A stretch of DNA of 12,672 bases from DAOUJI01 sp034422875 (GTDB lineage: Bacteria > Chloroflexota > Dehalococcoidia > Lucifugimonadales > JAGWBF01). The stretch lies in assembly GCA_034422875.1 (NCBI GenBank), contig DAOUJI010000084.1:1-12672 (forward strand). The letters run 5' to 3'. The translations under genes were made by a program, and so were the position numbers. Position 1 is the first letter of the stretch. Every line of letters begins with the position of its first letter. The notes beneath the pieces were generated by a model. That model did no database searches. It saw only the letters and a program-made list of their open reading frames with translations, and was not told where the DNA came from. Of the stretch, positions 6,226 through 12,412 are shown in pieces.

Positions 6226-7046
6226 CCGAATCTTCCTGTAATGTACGCTTCGGTTCTCTCGTCAGTGGGGTTGGTGAAGAGCTGGCGAGTGTTCCCGTAC
6301 TCAACCAGGTGGCCGGCGCTGTCTTGGCCCACCGAAAGGAAAGCAGTCTGGTCGGACACCCTGGCCGCCTGCTGCATGTTGTGGGTGACTATTATAATCG
6401 TATACTGCGAGGAAAGCGAACGGACCAGGTCCTCTATTGCGAGAGTTGCGATGGGGTCCAGGGCTGAGCACGGCTCGTCCATCAGGATTACGTCGGGTTC
6501 CACTGCCAGGGCCCTGGCGATGCACAGCCTCTGCTGCTGTCCCCCTGAAAGGGTCAAGGCGCTCTTCTTCAGCCGGTCTTTCACCTCGTCCCAAAGGGCG
6601 GCCTGCTTCAGCGTCAGCTCGACCATCTCCCCTATGTTGCCCCTGTAGCCGTTGATGCGCAGCCCGAAGGCTACGTTGTCGTAGATGGACTTGGGGAAGG
6701 GATTGGGCTTCTGGAATACCATCCCGATGCGGTAGCGTATCTCCGTTGCGTCCACTTCAGGGGAGTAGATGTCCACGTCGTTGAAGAGTATCTGCCCTTC
6801 TATCCGGGCGTCGGGAATGAGGTCGTTCATGCGGTTAAAGCAGCGCAGAAGCGTGCTCTTGCCGCAGCCCGACGGCCCTATGATAGCCGTGACCCGCTCG
6901 GACGGTATGGCCAGGTTCACGTCCCGCAGAGCAAGCGCCGGTCCGTACCAAGCCTTGAGACCCTGGGTGCGAAGCTTGACTGGACGATCGTCCCGGCTTT
7001 GGGATTCTTCCCCCACTCCAACCGACACTTTGATGTCTTGTTGCAT
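6222..7046 (-). CDS. pstB: Phosphate ABC transporter ATP-binding protein PstB
   Basis: This is the ATPase that powers high-affinity phosphate import through PstC/PstA. In the 274-residue version all ABC motifs are intact: Walker A GPSGCGKS (57-64), the Q-loop Gln near 112, the PstB-typical VFQKPNPFPKSIYDNVAFG, the signature LSGGQQQR (166-173), Walker B VILMDEP (186-192) and the switch His of THN (222). I chose ATG 7046, after a purine-rich AGAGAGGG. The upstream ATG at 7097 has no ribosome site and lies before the predicted transcription start. The N-terminal 30 residues before the ABC core are polar and longer than in E. coli PstB. phoU follows with an ATGA overlap. Unusually, pstS, pstC and pstA are not adjacent: the upstream neighbour is a divergent hydrolase. 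Confidence 0.95.
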   Translation of the reverse strand: MQQDIKVSVGVGEESQSRDDRPVKLRTQGLKAWYGPALALRDVNLAIPSERVTAIIGPSGCGKSTLLRCFNRMNDLIPDARIEGQILFNDVDIYSPEVDATEIRYRIGMVFQKPNPFPKSIYDNVAFGLRINGYRGNIGEMVELTLKQAALWDEVKDRLKKSALTLSGGQQQRLCIARALAVEPDVILMDEPCSALDPIATLAIEDLVRSLSSQYTIIIVTHNMQQAARVSDQTAFLSVGQDSAGHLVEYGNTRQLFTNPTDERTEAYITGRFG

Positions 7047-7095
7047 TCCCAACCCTCTCTCAACGTCCCCAGGAAGTTCAACCCAAGAGGCATAC

Positions 7096-7104
7096 ATGAT
7101 AGCA
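7096..7104 (-). promoter_or_regulatory. Extended -10 promoter of pstB-phoU
   Basis: The minus strand reads TGCTATCAT, an extended -10 with a 5/6 match to TATAAT. No convincing -35 is present. The start of transcription would be near 7089, about 43 bases before the preferred pstB ATG. No Pho box could be assigned by eye. Confidence 0.45.
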
Positions 7105-7172
7105 GACTTGATTACGGGGATGGTAATGGGGCCCGGCCAGAAGTCGGTAGCGGGAAGCTGTAAGAGCCGCCA

Positions 7173-7181
7173 TGCTATAAT
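7173..7181 (+). promoter_or_regulatory. Extended -10 promoter of the hydrolase/CoA-transferase operon
   Basis: TGCTATAAT is a perfect extended -10 (TG-n-TATAAT). It lies 35 bases before the preferred hydrolase ATG at 7216, giving a leader of about 28 bases. No good -35 is seen, which is usual for extended -10 promoters. Confidence 0.6.
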
Positions 7182-7215
7182 CCCCCTGGATTTTTCGACC
7201 GCGTGGGGGTGGGAT

Positions 7216-8019
7216 ATGCCTACCGTGAGCTTGCCTGGCTCCCTTGAGATGTTCTACGAGGACAACGACTATACTGACCCCTGGCGCACTCCCGACGCCG
7301 TGGTCATGCACCACGGCCAGGCCAAGAACCACAAGCTGTGGTACGGGTGGGTCCCGGAGCTGGCCCGGCAGTACAGAATGCTGCGCATAGACGCCAGGGG
7401 GTATGGGAACTCGTCGGTCCCCGCTCCCGGCTACGACTGGTCCCTGGAAAGTTTTGCGGATGACATAAGGAATTTCCTGGATGCGATGGGGCTGGACAAG
7501 GTCCACCTGGTGGGGGAGACGGTGGGCGGAACCATCTCCATGAGGTTCGCCCATATGTATCCCGACCGCCTCAAGAGCCTGACCGTGTGCAGCTCCCCCT
7601 ATAAGTTCGTTGGAGCGTCCTCCTATGTGGAGAACCGGGACCTGGTGGCAGCCCAGGGAGTCGAACCCTGGGTGCGTCAGGAAATGGACCGCAGGGCTCC
7701 CCCGGGCGACAACGACAACGGATACAGGGAATGGTATGCGCAGCAGATGATACCTACCGCGCAGCACGTGGTGGTGGAAACGCTGACCTACCTCTCCACA
7801 GTAGACCTGACCGCCATATTGCCCGAAATCACTACGCCTACCCTGGTTCTCATCTCCGAAGGGGAGTACAACCGGGAGCCCCAGAGGGCCGACGGCATAG
7901 TAAGCCTGATTCCGGGCGCCAGGCTGGAGGTCATAAAGGGAACGTCGGGATTCGTGCAGCACACCGATCCGGACAAGTGTGTCGACGCTTGGCGCAAGTT
8001 CATGGGAAGTCTCAGCTAG
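7216..8019 (+). CDS. Alpha/beta hydrolase fold protein with Thr at the nucleophile position
   Basis: The 267-residue protein starts at ATG 7216 after a G-rich GGGGGTGGG; the frame is open far upstream but overlaps pstB antisense and is not coding there. It has the alpha/beta hydrolase order: oxyanion segment MHHGQ (31-35), RIDARGYGNSS (57-67), nucleophile elbow LVGETVGG (98-105) and late histidine GFVQHTDPD (245-253, H249). The elbow is normally G-x-S/D/C-x-G. Here codon 102 is ACG (Thr), so the usual Ser is missing. The acid partner may be E215 or E217 in LISEGEYN. Family enzymes cleave esters, lactones or C-C bonds. This one could be a variant with altered chemistry or a non-hydrolytic member. 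It is co-transcribed with the CoA-transferase 15 bases downstream. Confidence 0.85.
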   Translation: MPTVSLPGSLEMFYEDNDYTDPWRTPDAVVMHHGQAKNHKLWYGWVPELARQYRMLRIDARGYGNSSVPAPGYDWSLESFADDIRNFLDAMGLDKVHLVGETVGGTISMRFAHMYPDRLKSLTVCSSPYKFVGASSYVENRDLVAAQGVEPWVRQEMDRRAPPGDNDNGYREWYAQQMIPTAQHVVVETLTYLSTVDLTAILPEITTPTLVLISEGEYNREPQRADGIVSLIPGARLEVIKGTSGFVQHTDPDKCVDAWRKFMGSLS

Positions 8020-8034
8020 CTCAGGAGACGAAGG

Positions 8035-9237
8035 ATGTACGCCCTCGATGGAATAAAGATACTGGACCTGACCCGCAACACTCCGGGTGAGTTCTGCACC
8101 ATGATGCTGGGTGACCTGGGCGCCGATGTGCTGAAGGTCGAACGGCCTATGGACAGTGCGCGGACCGCTTTCGAGCAGAGCTCAACGGGGGCGTCAAACT
8201 GGGGCCAGGTGTCAAAAGACCTGCAGTACAGCGCCATGCACCGGAACAAACGGAGCATAGCCCTGAACCTGAAGCACAAAGAGGCTCAGGACATTTTCTA
8301 TAGCCTCGCCAAAGACGCCGACGTAGTCATCGAGGGGTTTCGCCCCGGCGTCGTGGACCGTCTGGGAGTCGGATACCAGACCATCAACGAAATTAACCCG
8401 CGCATCGTTTATCTGTCCCTATCCGGATATGGTCAGGACGGCCCCTATAAGCTAATGGCGGGCCACGACATCAACTATATCTCTCTGGCCGGAGCGTTGG
8501 ATTTCGTGGGGTACGACCCCAACGACAAGCCGGCCATCCCCATGAACTACATAGCCGACTATGCCGGTGGAAGCCTCTGCAGCGCGGTCGCCATTTTGGC
8601 CGCCATCATTGCCCGCGAGAAGACGGGCCGGGGCCAATATATCGACATAGGAATGGCCGAGGGCGCCTTTTACCTGATGGCCGGTCTGATCGCCCGTCAC
8701 CAGACCTATGGGGAGATTCCAGTGCGGGGCCGCAACAGGCTCAACGGCGGATACCCCCATTACAACGTTTACGAAACCAAGGACGGGGAGTACATCTCCA
8801 TCGCGGCGCTTGAACCCTGGTTTTGGGAGAACCTTTGCAACTACCTGGAACGGCCCGACCTTATCCCTCACCAGCATACCGAGGGCGAGAAACGACAGGA
8901 GGTCTTTCAGCTTCTGACCGACACGTTCAAGACCAGGACTATGGACGAATGGTTCGAGGCGCTAAAGGACAAGGACATATGTGTCGGAAAGGTCTATTCC
9001 ATCGACGAGGCCATGCAGGACCCTCACCTGGTCGAACGGGGCATGGTCCTGGAAGTGGAAGGGCCTGAAGGGGAGAAGATTGTTCAGCCGGCGTCGTCGC
9101 TCCACATGTCGGACACCCCACCGGGATTCAGGAACCTCGGCCCCACCGTAGGACAGCACACGAAGGAAATCCTCGCGGGGATGGGCTACAGCGACACCCA
9201 GATACAGGACATGCTCGACAAGGAGATCATTCAGTAA
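8035..9237 (+). CDS. CoA-transferase family III / alpha-methylacyl-CoA racemase-like protein
   Basis: This complete 400-residue family III protein starts at ATG 8035, seven bases after an AGGAG. The N-terminal Rossmann-like part has LDGIKILDLTRNTPGEFCTMMLGDLGADVLKVE in family order. VIEGFRPGVVDRLGVGY (99-115) and LSLSGYGQDGPY (128-138) follow. The aspartate of IADYAGGS (D175) is at the catalytic position used by all family III enzymes. The motif AGHDINYISLAGAL (142-155, H144) matches the His of alpha-methylacyl-CoA racemases, which use a His/Asp pair for epimerisation. A racemase or a racemase-like transferase is therefore possible, and the sequence alone does not decide. It follows the hydrolase by 15 bases, so the two form an operon. 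Confidence 0.92.
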   Translation: MYALDGIKILDLTRNTPGEFCTMMLGDLGADVLKVERPMDSARTAFEQSSTGASNWGQVSKDLQYSAMHRNKRSIALNLKHKEAQDIFYSLAKDADVVIEGFRPGVVDRLGVGYQTINEINPRIVYLSLSGYGQDGPYKLMAGHDINYISLAGALDFVGYDPNDKPAIPMNYIADYAGGSLCSAVAILAAIIAREKTGRGQYIDIGMAEGAFYLMAGLIARHQTYGEIPVRGRNRLNGGYPHYNVYETKDGEYISIAALEPWFWENLCNYLERPDLIPHQHTEGEKRQEVFQLLTDTFKTRTMDEWFEALKDKDICVGKVYSIDEAMQDPHLVERGMVLEVEGPEGEKIVQPASSLHMSDTPPGFRNLGPTVGQHTKEILAGMGYSDTQIQDMLDKEIIQ

Positions 9238-9322
9238 ATACCAGGAGCCGCTGGCCCCGTCTTCCTTTACAGTCCAACGCGAGGCCATCGATGTGTGCTA
9301 GGATTAGGAGAAGGTTTCTTAC

Positions 9323-9679
9323 ATGACGACAGCACGAAAGACATATTCCGAGCAATCAGCGGAATTCTGGCGGCAGGCTCAGGAAGAACTGGAGAAGGAC
9401 GACCTGCGCCAAGCGTCGGAAAAGGGTTGGGGCGCCGCTTCTCAAATGGTCAAGGCGGTGGCGGAAAAGCGTCGGTGGGACCATAAGAGTCACTACGACT
9501 TGCATGACGCTGTCGACAAATTGGCTGATGAGACCAAAGATAGTGACCTTACACTGCAATTTGGCAGCGCTGCCAACCTGCACATCAACTTCTACGAAGG
9601 CTGGCTCAGTCGCTCCGCGATTACGTTGCACCTGCACCAAGTGAACCAGCTTATTACTAAGCTGAGAAGCCAGTTGTAG
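9323..9679 (+). CDS. PaREP1-like (HEPN-fold) small protein
   Basis: The 118-residue, all-helical protein starts at ATG 9323 after an AGGAGAAGG stretch (9306-9313). Recognisable features are a first helix SAEFWRQAQEELEKDDLRQASEKGWGAASQMVKAVAE (12-48), a central HYDLHDAVDKLADE segment, and LHINFYEGWLS (86-96) followed by a Leu/His-rich helix. This arrangement resembles the PaREP1 family, named from a Pyrobaculum repeat and common in archaea and Chloroflexota, which belongs to the HEPN-like helical folds. HEPN members are often nucleases or toxin components, but the R-x4-6-H catalytic motif is not clearly present. It lies 85 bases after the CoA-transferase and may be separately transcribed. No nucleotidyltransferase partner is seen beside it. 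Confidence 0.7.
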   Translation: MTTARKTYSEQSAEFWRQAQEELEKDDLRQASEKGWGAASQMVKAVAEKRRWDHKSHYDLHDAVDKLADETKDSDLTLQFGSAANLHINFYEGWLSRSAITLHLHQVNQLITKLRSQL

Positions 9680-9682
9680 CGG

Positions 9683-9698
9683 GGGCGATTAAACGCCC
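9683..9698 (+). terminator. Weak terminator-like hairpin after the PaREP1-like gene
   Basis: GGGCG (9683-9687) pairs with CGCCC (9694-9698) around a six-base ATTAAA loop, five bases after the TAG stop. The T-run that follows is interrupted (TTCCCCTTTATATA), so efficiency is doubtful. Confidence 0.4.
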
Positions 9699-9796
9699 TT
9701 CCCCTTTATATATCCCCTCGCTCGCGAGACCTTTGCGGAGCCTGAATTCTACGAGACTCGAGTCGCTCGAATCTCCTATCACAGCGTGTTACATTC

Positions 9797-9869
9797 GTAG
9801 GGGCAACCCTCGTGGTTGCCCTGTTCCCCGGCTAGCTAACACACGGGGCGACCACAAGGGTCGTCCCTG
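9797..9869. repeat. Inverted pair of palindromic intergenic repeats (GTAGGGGCAACC type)
   Basis: Copy one (9797-9823) contains GGGCAACC and GGTTGCCC as an 8-bp stem around CTCGT. Copy two (9845-9869) is the same type in the opposite orientation, with GGGGCGACC, ACAAG and GGTCGTCCC. The reverse complement of copy two matches copy one at about 21 of 25 positions. Only about 21 bases separate them. Short dispersed hairpins of this form occur between genes in several Chloroflexota genomes. They look like REP/MITE-type elements rather than genes. Confidence 0.7.
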
Positions 9870-9931
9870 CCAGTTGTGCAAAAGTCTCCGCTAAGAGTGG
9901 GTTGTGGTGAATGCGTTCCAGAACTGCCCGG

Positions 9932-10717
9932 CTACCGGCCCTTGCGCTCTATGAACTCCTTGAAGGAATCCTCTACGTGGGGAGCCACGAAGTCATCCCT
10001 GAGGAAGTTTCGCTCCCGTTCCCACATCTCCTGGAACCCGGACCCCACGTCTTCCATCAACAGCTTCTTGAGGCCACGGACTGAGTTCTGGTTGTTGCCG
10101 GCGATGGTCACCGCAATCTCCCGCGCCTTCTCCATCACCCGGTCATGGGACACCAGGTGGTTCAGCAACCCGATGCGGTAGGCTTCGTCGGGTTCGACGA
10201 CCCGGCCGGTGAAGAGAAGCTCCTTGGCTATGGGCCAACCCACCTGCTGCGGGAGGGTCCAGGTGCAGTTGAGGCGGCCGTATGCCGCGGCCAGGAAGCG
10301 GAACCTGGAGCGCTCGCATCCAACCCGGATGTCCAAGGACGACGCCAGTACGCTGCCGCCGCCATAGGACAGTCCGTTGAGAGCGCCGATGACCGGCTTT
10401 GAAGAGGAACCTACGTGCCAGCTGGCCTGGGACCGCGTGGCCCTGTTACGGCGTTCTTCGTCCTCGGTCAGTTCGCCCGACTCCCGTTTTTGGGCGTCTT
10501 CCCGTTGCTCGTGGATGTCAGCCCCGGCTGAAAAGGCCCTGTCCCCTGCACCGGTGAGAATGATAGCCGCGATGGAGTCGTCCTCCTCGGCTTCGGTCAT
10601 GGCCTGGTCAAGCTCTCCCACCAGAACGTGGTTCATGGCGTTGAGCACCTCGGGCCTGTTTAGGGTGATAGTGGCCACCCCTTCGGAGTTTTCAACGATA
10701 ATGGTCTGGTAGGACAT
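9932..10717 (-). CDS. Enoyl-CoA hydratase/isomerase (crotonase) family protein lacking both catalytic Glu
   Basis: The 261-residue protein starts at ATG 10717-10715 behind a GAGGAG ribosome site; the longer upstream frame has no coding character. The crotonase fold is clear: ATITLNRPEVLNAMN (15-29), the first oxyanion segment AFSAGADI (61-68), the second at ALNGLSYGGGS (112-122) and the C-terminal helices. The two glutamates of classical enoyl-CoA hydratase are absent: the GGGCE position reads GGGSV (V123), and the region near the second Glu reads FLAAAYGRLN (141-150). A simple hydratase reaction is therefore doubtful. Other crotonase-fold reactions (isomerase, hydrolase, C-C lyase, decarboxylase) are possible. 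A charged insert (residues 70-95, EQREDAQKRESGELTEDEER) precedes the active-site core. It is divergently transcribed from the sulfurtransferase gene. Confidence 0.88.
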   Translation of the reverse strand: MSYQTIIVENSEGVATITLNRPEVLNAMNHVLVGELDQAMTEAEEDDSIAAIILTGAGDRAFSAGADIHEQREDAQKRESGELTEDEERRNRATRSQASWHVGSSSKPVIGALNGLSYGGGSVLASSLDIRVGCERSRFRFLAAAYGRLNCTWTLPQQVGWPIAKELLFTGRVVEPDEAYRIGLLNHLVSHDRVMEKAREIAVTIAGNNQNSVRGLKKLLMEDVGSGFQEMWERERNFLRDDFVAPHVEDSFKEFIERKGR

Positions 10718-10796
10718 GGTTGCTCCTCGTAGCGAGTGTGGGGGTGAATTCGGCGGCGGTCCAACTGTGTAGGGGCCTCGCCGCTCGGCGATTCGC

Positions 10797-10825
10797 ATTG
10801 TAATGTGGGGCAGGCGTCGAGTCAA
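10797..10825 (-). promoter_or_regulatory. Sigma-70-type promoter of the crotonase gene
   Basis: The minus strand has TTGACT (10825-10820) and, after exactly 17 bases, TACAAT (10802-10797), matches of 5/6 and 5/6. Transcription would start near 10790, giving a leader of about 70 bases to the ATG at 10717. Confidence 0.65.
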
Positions 10826-10834
10826 TTCGCCTAT

Positions 10835-10863
10835 TTGACAGTAGTAACCTGGCGTCTTAATAT
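10835..10863 (+). promoter_or_regulatory. Sigma-70-type promoter of the sulfurtransferase gene
   Basis: A perfect TTGACA (10835-10840) is followed after exactly 17 bases by TAATAT (10858-10863, 4/6). Transcription would start near 10870, about 54 bases before the ATG. Its -35 lies nine bases from the -35 of the divergent crotonase promoter. Confidence 0.65.
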
Positions 10864-10923
10864 CGAGACGCTTGCATATGGGCAAATCTCTCCAAGACTG
10901 CAACACAATCCGGAGGTGTGGCT

Positions 10924-11766
10924 ATGGCCGACTACGCGCATCCTGAGTCCCTGGTGGACACCCAGTGGGTCGCCGACCACGGAAGCGACGCAAACGTCCG
11001 ATTGGTCGAGGTGGACGTGGACACCATGGCCTACGAGCAGGGCCACATCGCCGGAGCCGTTGCCTGGAACTGGAGGAGCCAGCTCCAGGACAACGTGAGC
11101 CGCGACATCGTAAGCCAGAGCGAGATGGAAGGGCTTCTGGGTCAGTCGGGCATCGACAACGACACCACCGTGATTCTCTATGGCGACAACAACAACTGGT
11201 TTGCCGCGTGGGCCTTCTGGCAGATGAAGTACTACGGGCACAAGGACGTCCGGCTGATGAACGGAGGGCGGGCCAAGTGGGTGTCCGAGGACAGGCCGCT
11301 TACCACCGACGTGCCCAGCCCCGCAGCCAAGAGCTACTCGGCCGGAGTCCCCGACGAGTCCATACGCGCCTATCGGGAGCAGGTTTTGAGCGCGGTCCAG
11401 TCCGGGAACATCGCCTTGGTCGACGTGCGTTCTCCCGCGGAGTACAGCGGAGAGCTTCTGGCGCCTGAGAACCTGCCACAAGAAGGCTCCCAGAGAGGCG
11501 GCCACATCCCCGGAGCGGCCAACGTGCCCTGGGCCACCGCCGTCGCCGAGGACGGGACGTTCAAGTCAGCCGACGAGCTGGCAGACATATACGGCGGCAG
11601 AGGCGTGGACGGCGGCAAGGAGACCATTGCCTACTGCCGGATCGGCGAGCGTTCGTCACACACCTGGTTCGTCCTGAGCCGTCTCCTGGGCTACGAGAAC
11701 GTACGCAACTACGACGGCTCCTGGACCGAGTACGGCAGCATCGTCAGAGCGCCTATCGAGAGATAG
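10924..11766 (+). CDS. Thiosulfate/3-mercaptopyruvate sulfurtransferase (two rhodanese domains)
   Basis: The 280-residue protein starts at ATG 10924, eight bases after the GGAGG of a GGAGGTG site; the GTG at 10918 is inside that site. The N-terminal rhodanese domain (about 8-125) is inactive and contains HIAGAVAWNW (41-50). The C-terminal domain (about 145-278) starts IALVDVRSPAEY and holds the active-site loop YCRIGERSSHTW, where C238 receives the sulfane sulfur. The CRxGxR[S/T] form of this loop points to thiosulfate sulfurtransferase rather than the CGSGVTA loop of mercaptopyruvate enzymes. It moves sulfur from thiosulfate to cyanide, thiols or acceptor proteins in the cytosol. Length and domain order are normal for the family. 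A link to selenium handling is conceivable, because rhodaneses can bind selenium, but nothing in the sequence shows it. Confidence 0.93.
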   Translation: MADYAHPESLVDTQWVADHGSDANVRLVEVDVDTMAYEQGHIAGAVAWNWRSQLQDNVSRDIVSQSEMEGLLGQSGIDNDTTVILYGDNNNWFAAWAFWQMKYYGHKDVRLMNGGRAKWVSEDRPLTTDVPSPAAKSYSAGVPDESIRAYREQVLSAVQSGNIALVDVRSPAEYSGELLAPENLPQEGSQRGGHIPGAANVPWATAVAEDGTFKSADELADIYGGRGVDGGKETIAYCRIGERSSHTWFVLSRLLGYENVRNYDGSWTEYGSIVRAPIER

Positions 11767-12049
11767 GGGCTCGTCGCCACGTCCGTCGTTAAGGATTGCC
11801 TTCTATCAATCTCACTGGAGCCAGCGAACCAGTTCTACGGCGACCGCATGGCTTCTATGGGCCAAGGCCAACTCCAACCGCAAGGTGCCGGAAGCTCTAG
11901 CCATAGGAGTCGATCAACCTTCAGCGGGAGACTTACTGGGTTTCCACTATAGCACTATTCCTCGAGCAAACACTGCCTCCCACTCGGCATCACCGGCTCT
12001 TGCCAATGACATGTTGCTAAAGATTCCATGCTAGGAATATAATATATCC
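11767..12049. other. Intergenic region with one start-less open frame
   Basis: No supported gene lies in these 283 bases. A short hairpin (CCTATC/GATAGG, 11752-11767) spans the sulfurtransferase stop but lacks a T-run. Frame 2 is open without a start through to TAG 12032-12034 and could be a decayed gene remnant; I do not recognise it. The last 40 bases hold the promoter of the toxin-antitoxin pair. Confidence 0.5.
12014..12043 (+). promoter_or_regulatory. Promoter of the toxin-antitoxin pair, probably giving a leaderless transcript
   Basis: A perfect TATAAT (12038-12043) is preceded after 18 bases by TTGCTA (12014-12019, 4/6). The expected start point, six to eight bases after the -10, coincides with the toxin ATG at 12050. 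There is no ribosome site close to that ATG. Both facts fit a leaderless mRNA. Confidence 0.6.
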
Positions 12050-12412
12050 ATGCCTTGGGAGGTCGAGTACACGGACGAGTTCGGGTAGTGGTGGCGGGAA
12101 CTCTCCGAAGGCCAGCAGGACGCTGTGGCTGCCAGGGTCGAACTGCTGACCGAGTATGGGCCCAACTTGCCGTATCCGTACTCCTCCGACGTACGAGGCT
12201 CCCGCCACGGAGTTATGCGTGAGCTACGAGCCCAGAGCGGCGGCAGGCCGATTCGGGTCTTCTACGCCTTCGACCCCAGGCGGACGTCTATCCTGCTCAT
12301 CGGTGGAGACAAGACCGGCAACGACCGGTTCTATGGAGAGTACGTGCCGGTGGCTGACGACCTCTACGACCAGCATCTGGCAGAGTTGCGAAGGGAGGGA
12401 CTGATCGAATGA
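12050..12412 (+). pseudogene. RelE/HigB-type toxin gene interrupted by an amber codon
   Basis: From ATG 12050 the frame reads MPWEVEYTDEFG, then TAG (12086-12088), then WWRELSEGQQDAV and on without further stops to TGA 12410-12412. Both sides of the TAG match a RelE/ParE/HigB-superfamily toxin of about 120 residues, including the EF-x-x-WW helix, SRHGVMRELR (about 62-71), RVFYAFDPRRTSILLIGGDKT (about 79-99) and the C-terminal LYDQHLAELRREG helix. Such toxins are ribosome-dependent mRNA interferases or gyrase poisons. One base change (GAG to TAG) would explain the stop. TAG is an ordinary stop in several neighbouring genes, so readthrough is unlikely. Restart at GTG 12125 would give 95 residues lacking the first strand and helix, probably inactive. 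A sequencing error is possible. Confidence 0.82.

Larger units (their letters stand above)
9680..9931. other. Gene-free, palindrome-rich intergenic region
   Basis: These 252 bases contain no credible coding frame. They hold the hairpin after the PaREP1-like gene, a 10-bp palindrome GACTCGAGTC at 9755-9764 within a CGAG/CTCG-rich stretch, and the repeat pair at 9797-9869. The crotonase gene on the minus strand ends at 9932, so the region collects transcripts from both sides. Confidence 0.6.

Noticed and set aside
6769..7215. An N-terminal extension of the alpha/beta hydrolase across pstB
   Set aside because: This part is antisense to PstB's ABC core; the hydrolase fold starts at ATG 7216, with its own promoter and G-rich ribosome site.
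7078..7962. A 294-codon minus-strand frame opposite the hydrolase
   Set aside because: Low-complexity, His/Val/Gly-rich shadow translation without domain features; it also overlaps the pstB promoter.
9797..9869. A CRISPR fragment
   Set aside because: Two copies in inverted, not direct, orientation with a short AT/GC-mixed gap and internal palindromes; no spacer series and no cas genes.
10718..10906. An N-terminal extension of the crotonase protein
   Set aside because: The extension would cover the divergent promoters, has no crotonase features, and the ATG at 10717 has a strong GAGGAG ribosome site.
11789..12034. Open frame 2 between the sulfurtransferase and the toxin as a gene
   Set aside because: There is no start codon or ribosome site and no recognised family; at most a decayed remnant, so not listed as a gene.
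12086..12088. Amber codon translated as pyrrolysine or another amino acid
   Set aside because: TAG ends at least four neighbouring genes in the window, and RelE-type toxins have no special residue here; a nonsense mutation is simpler.
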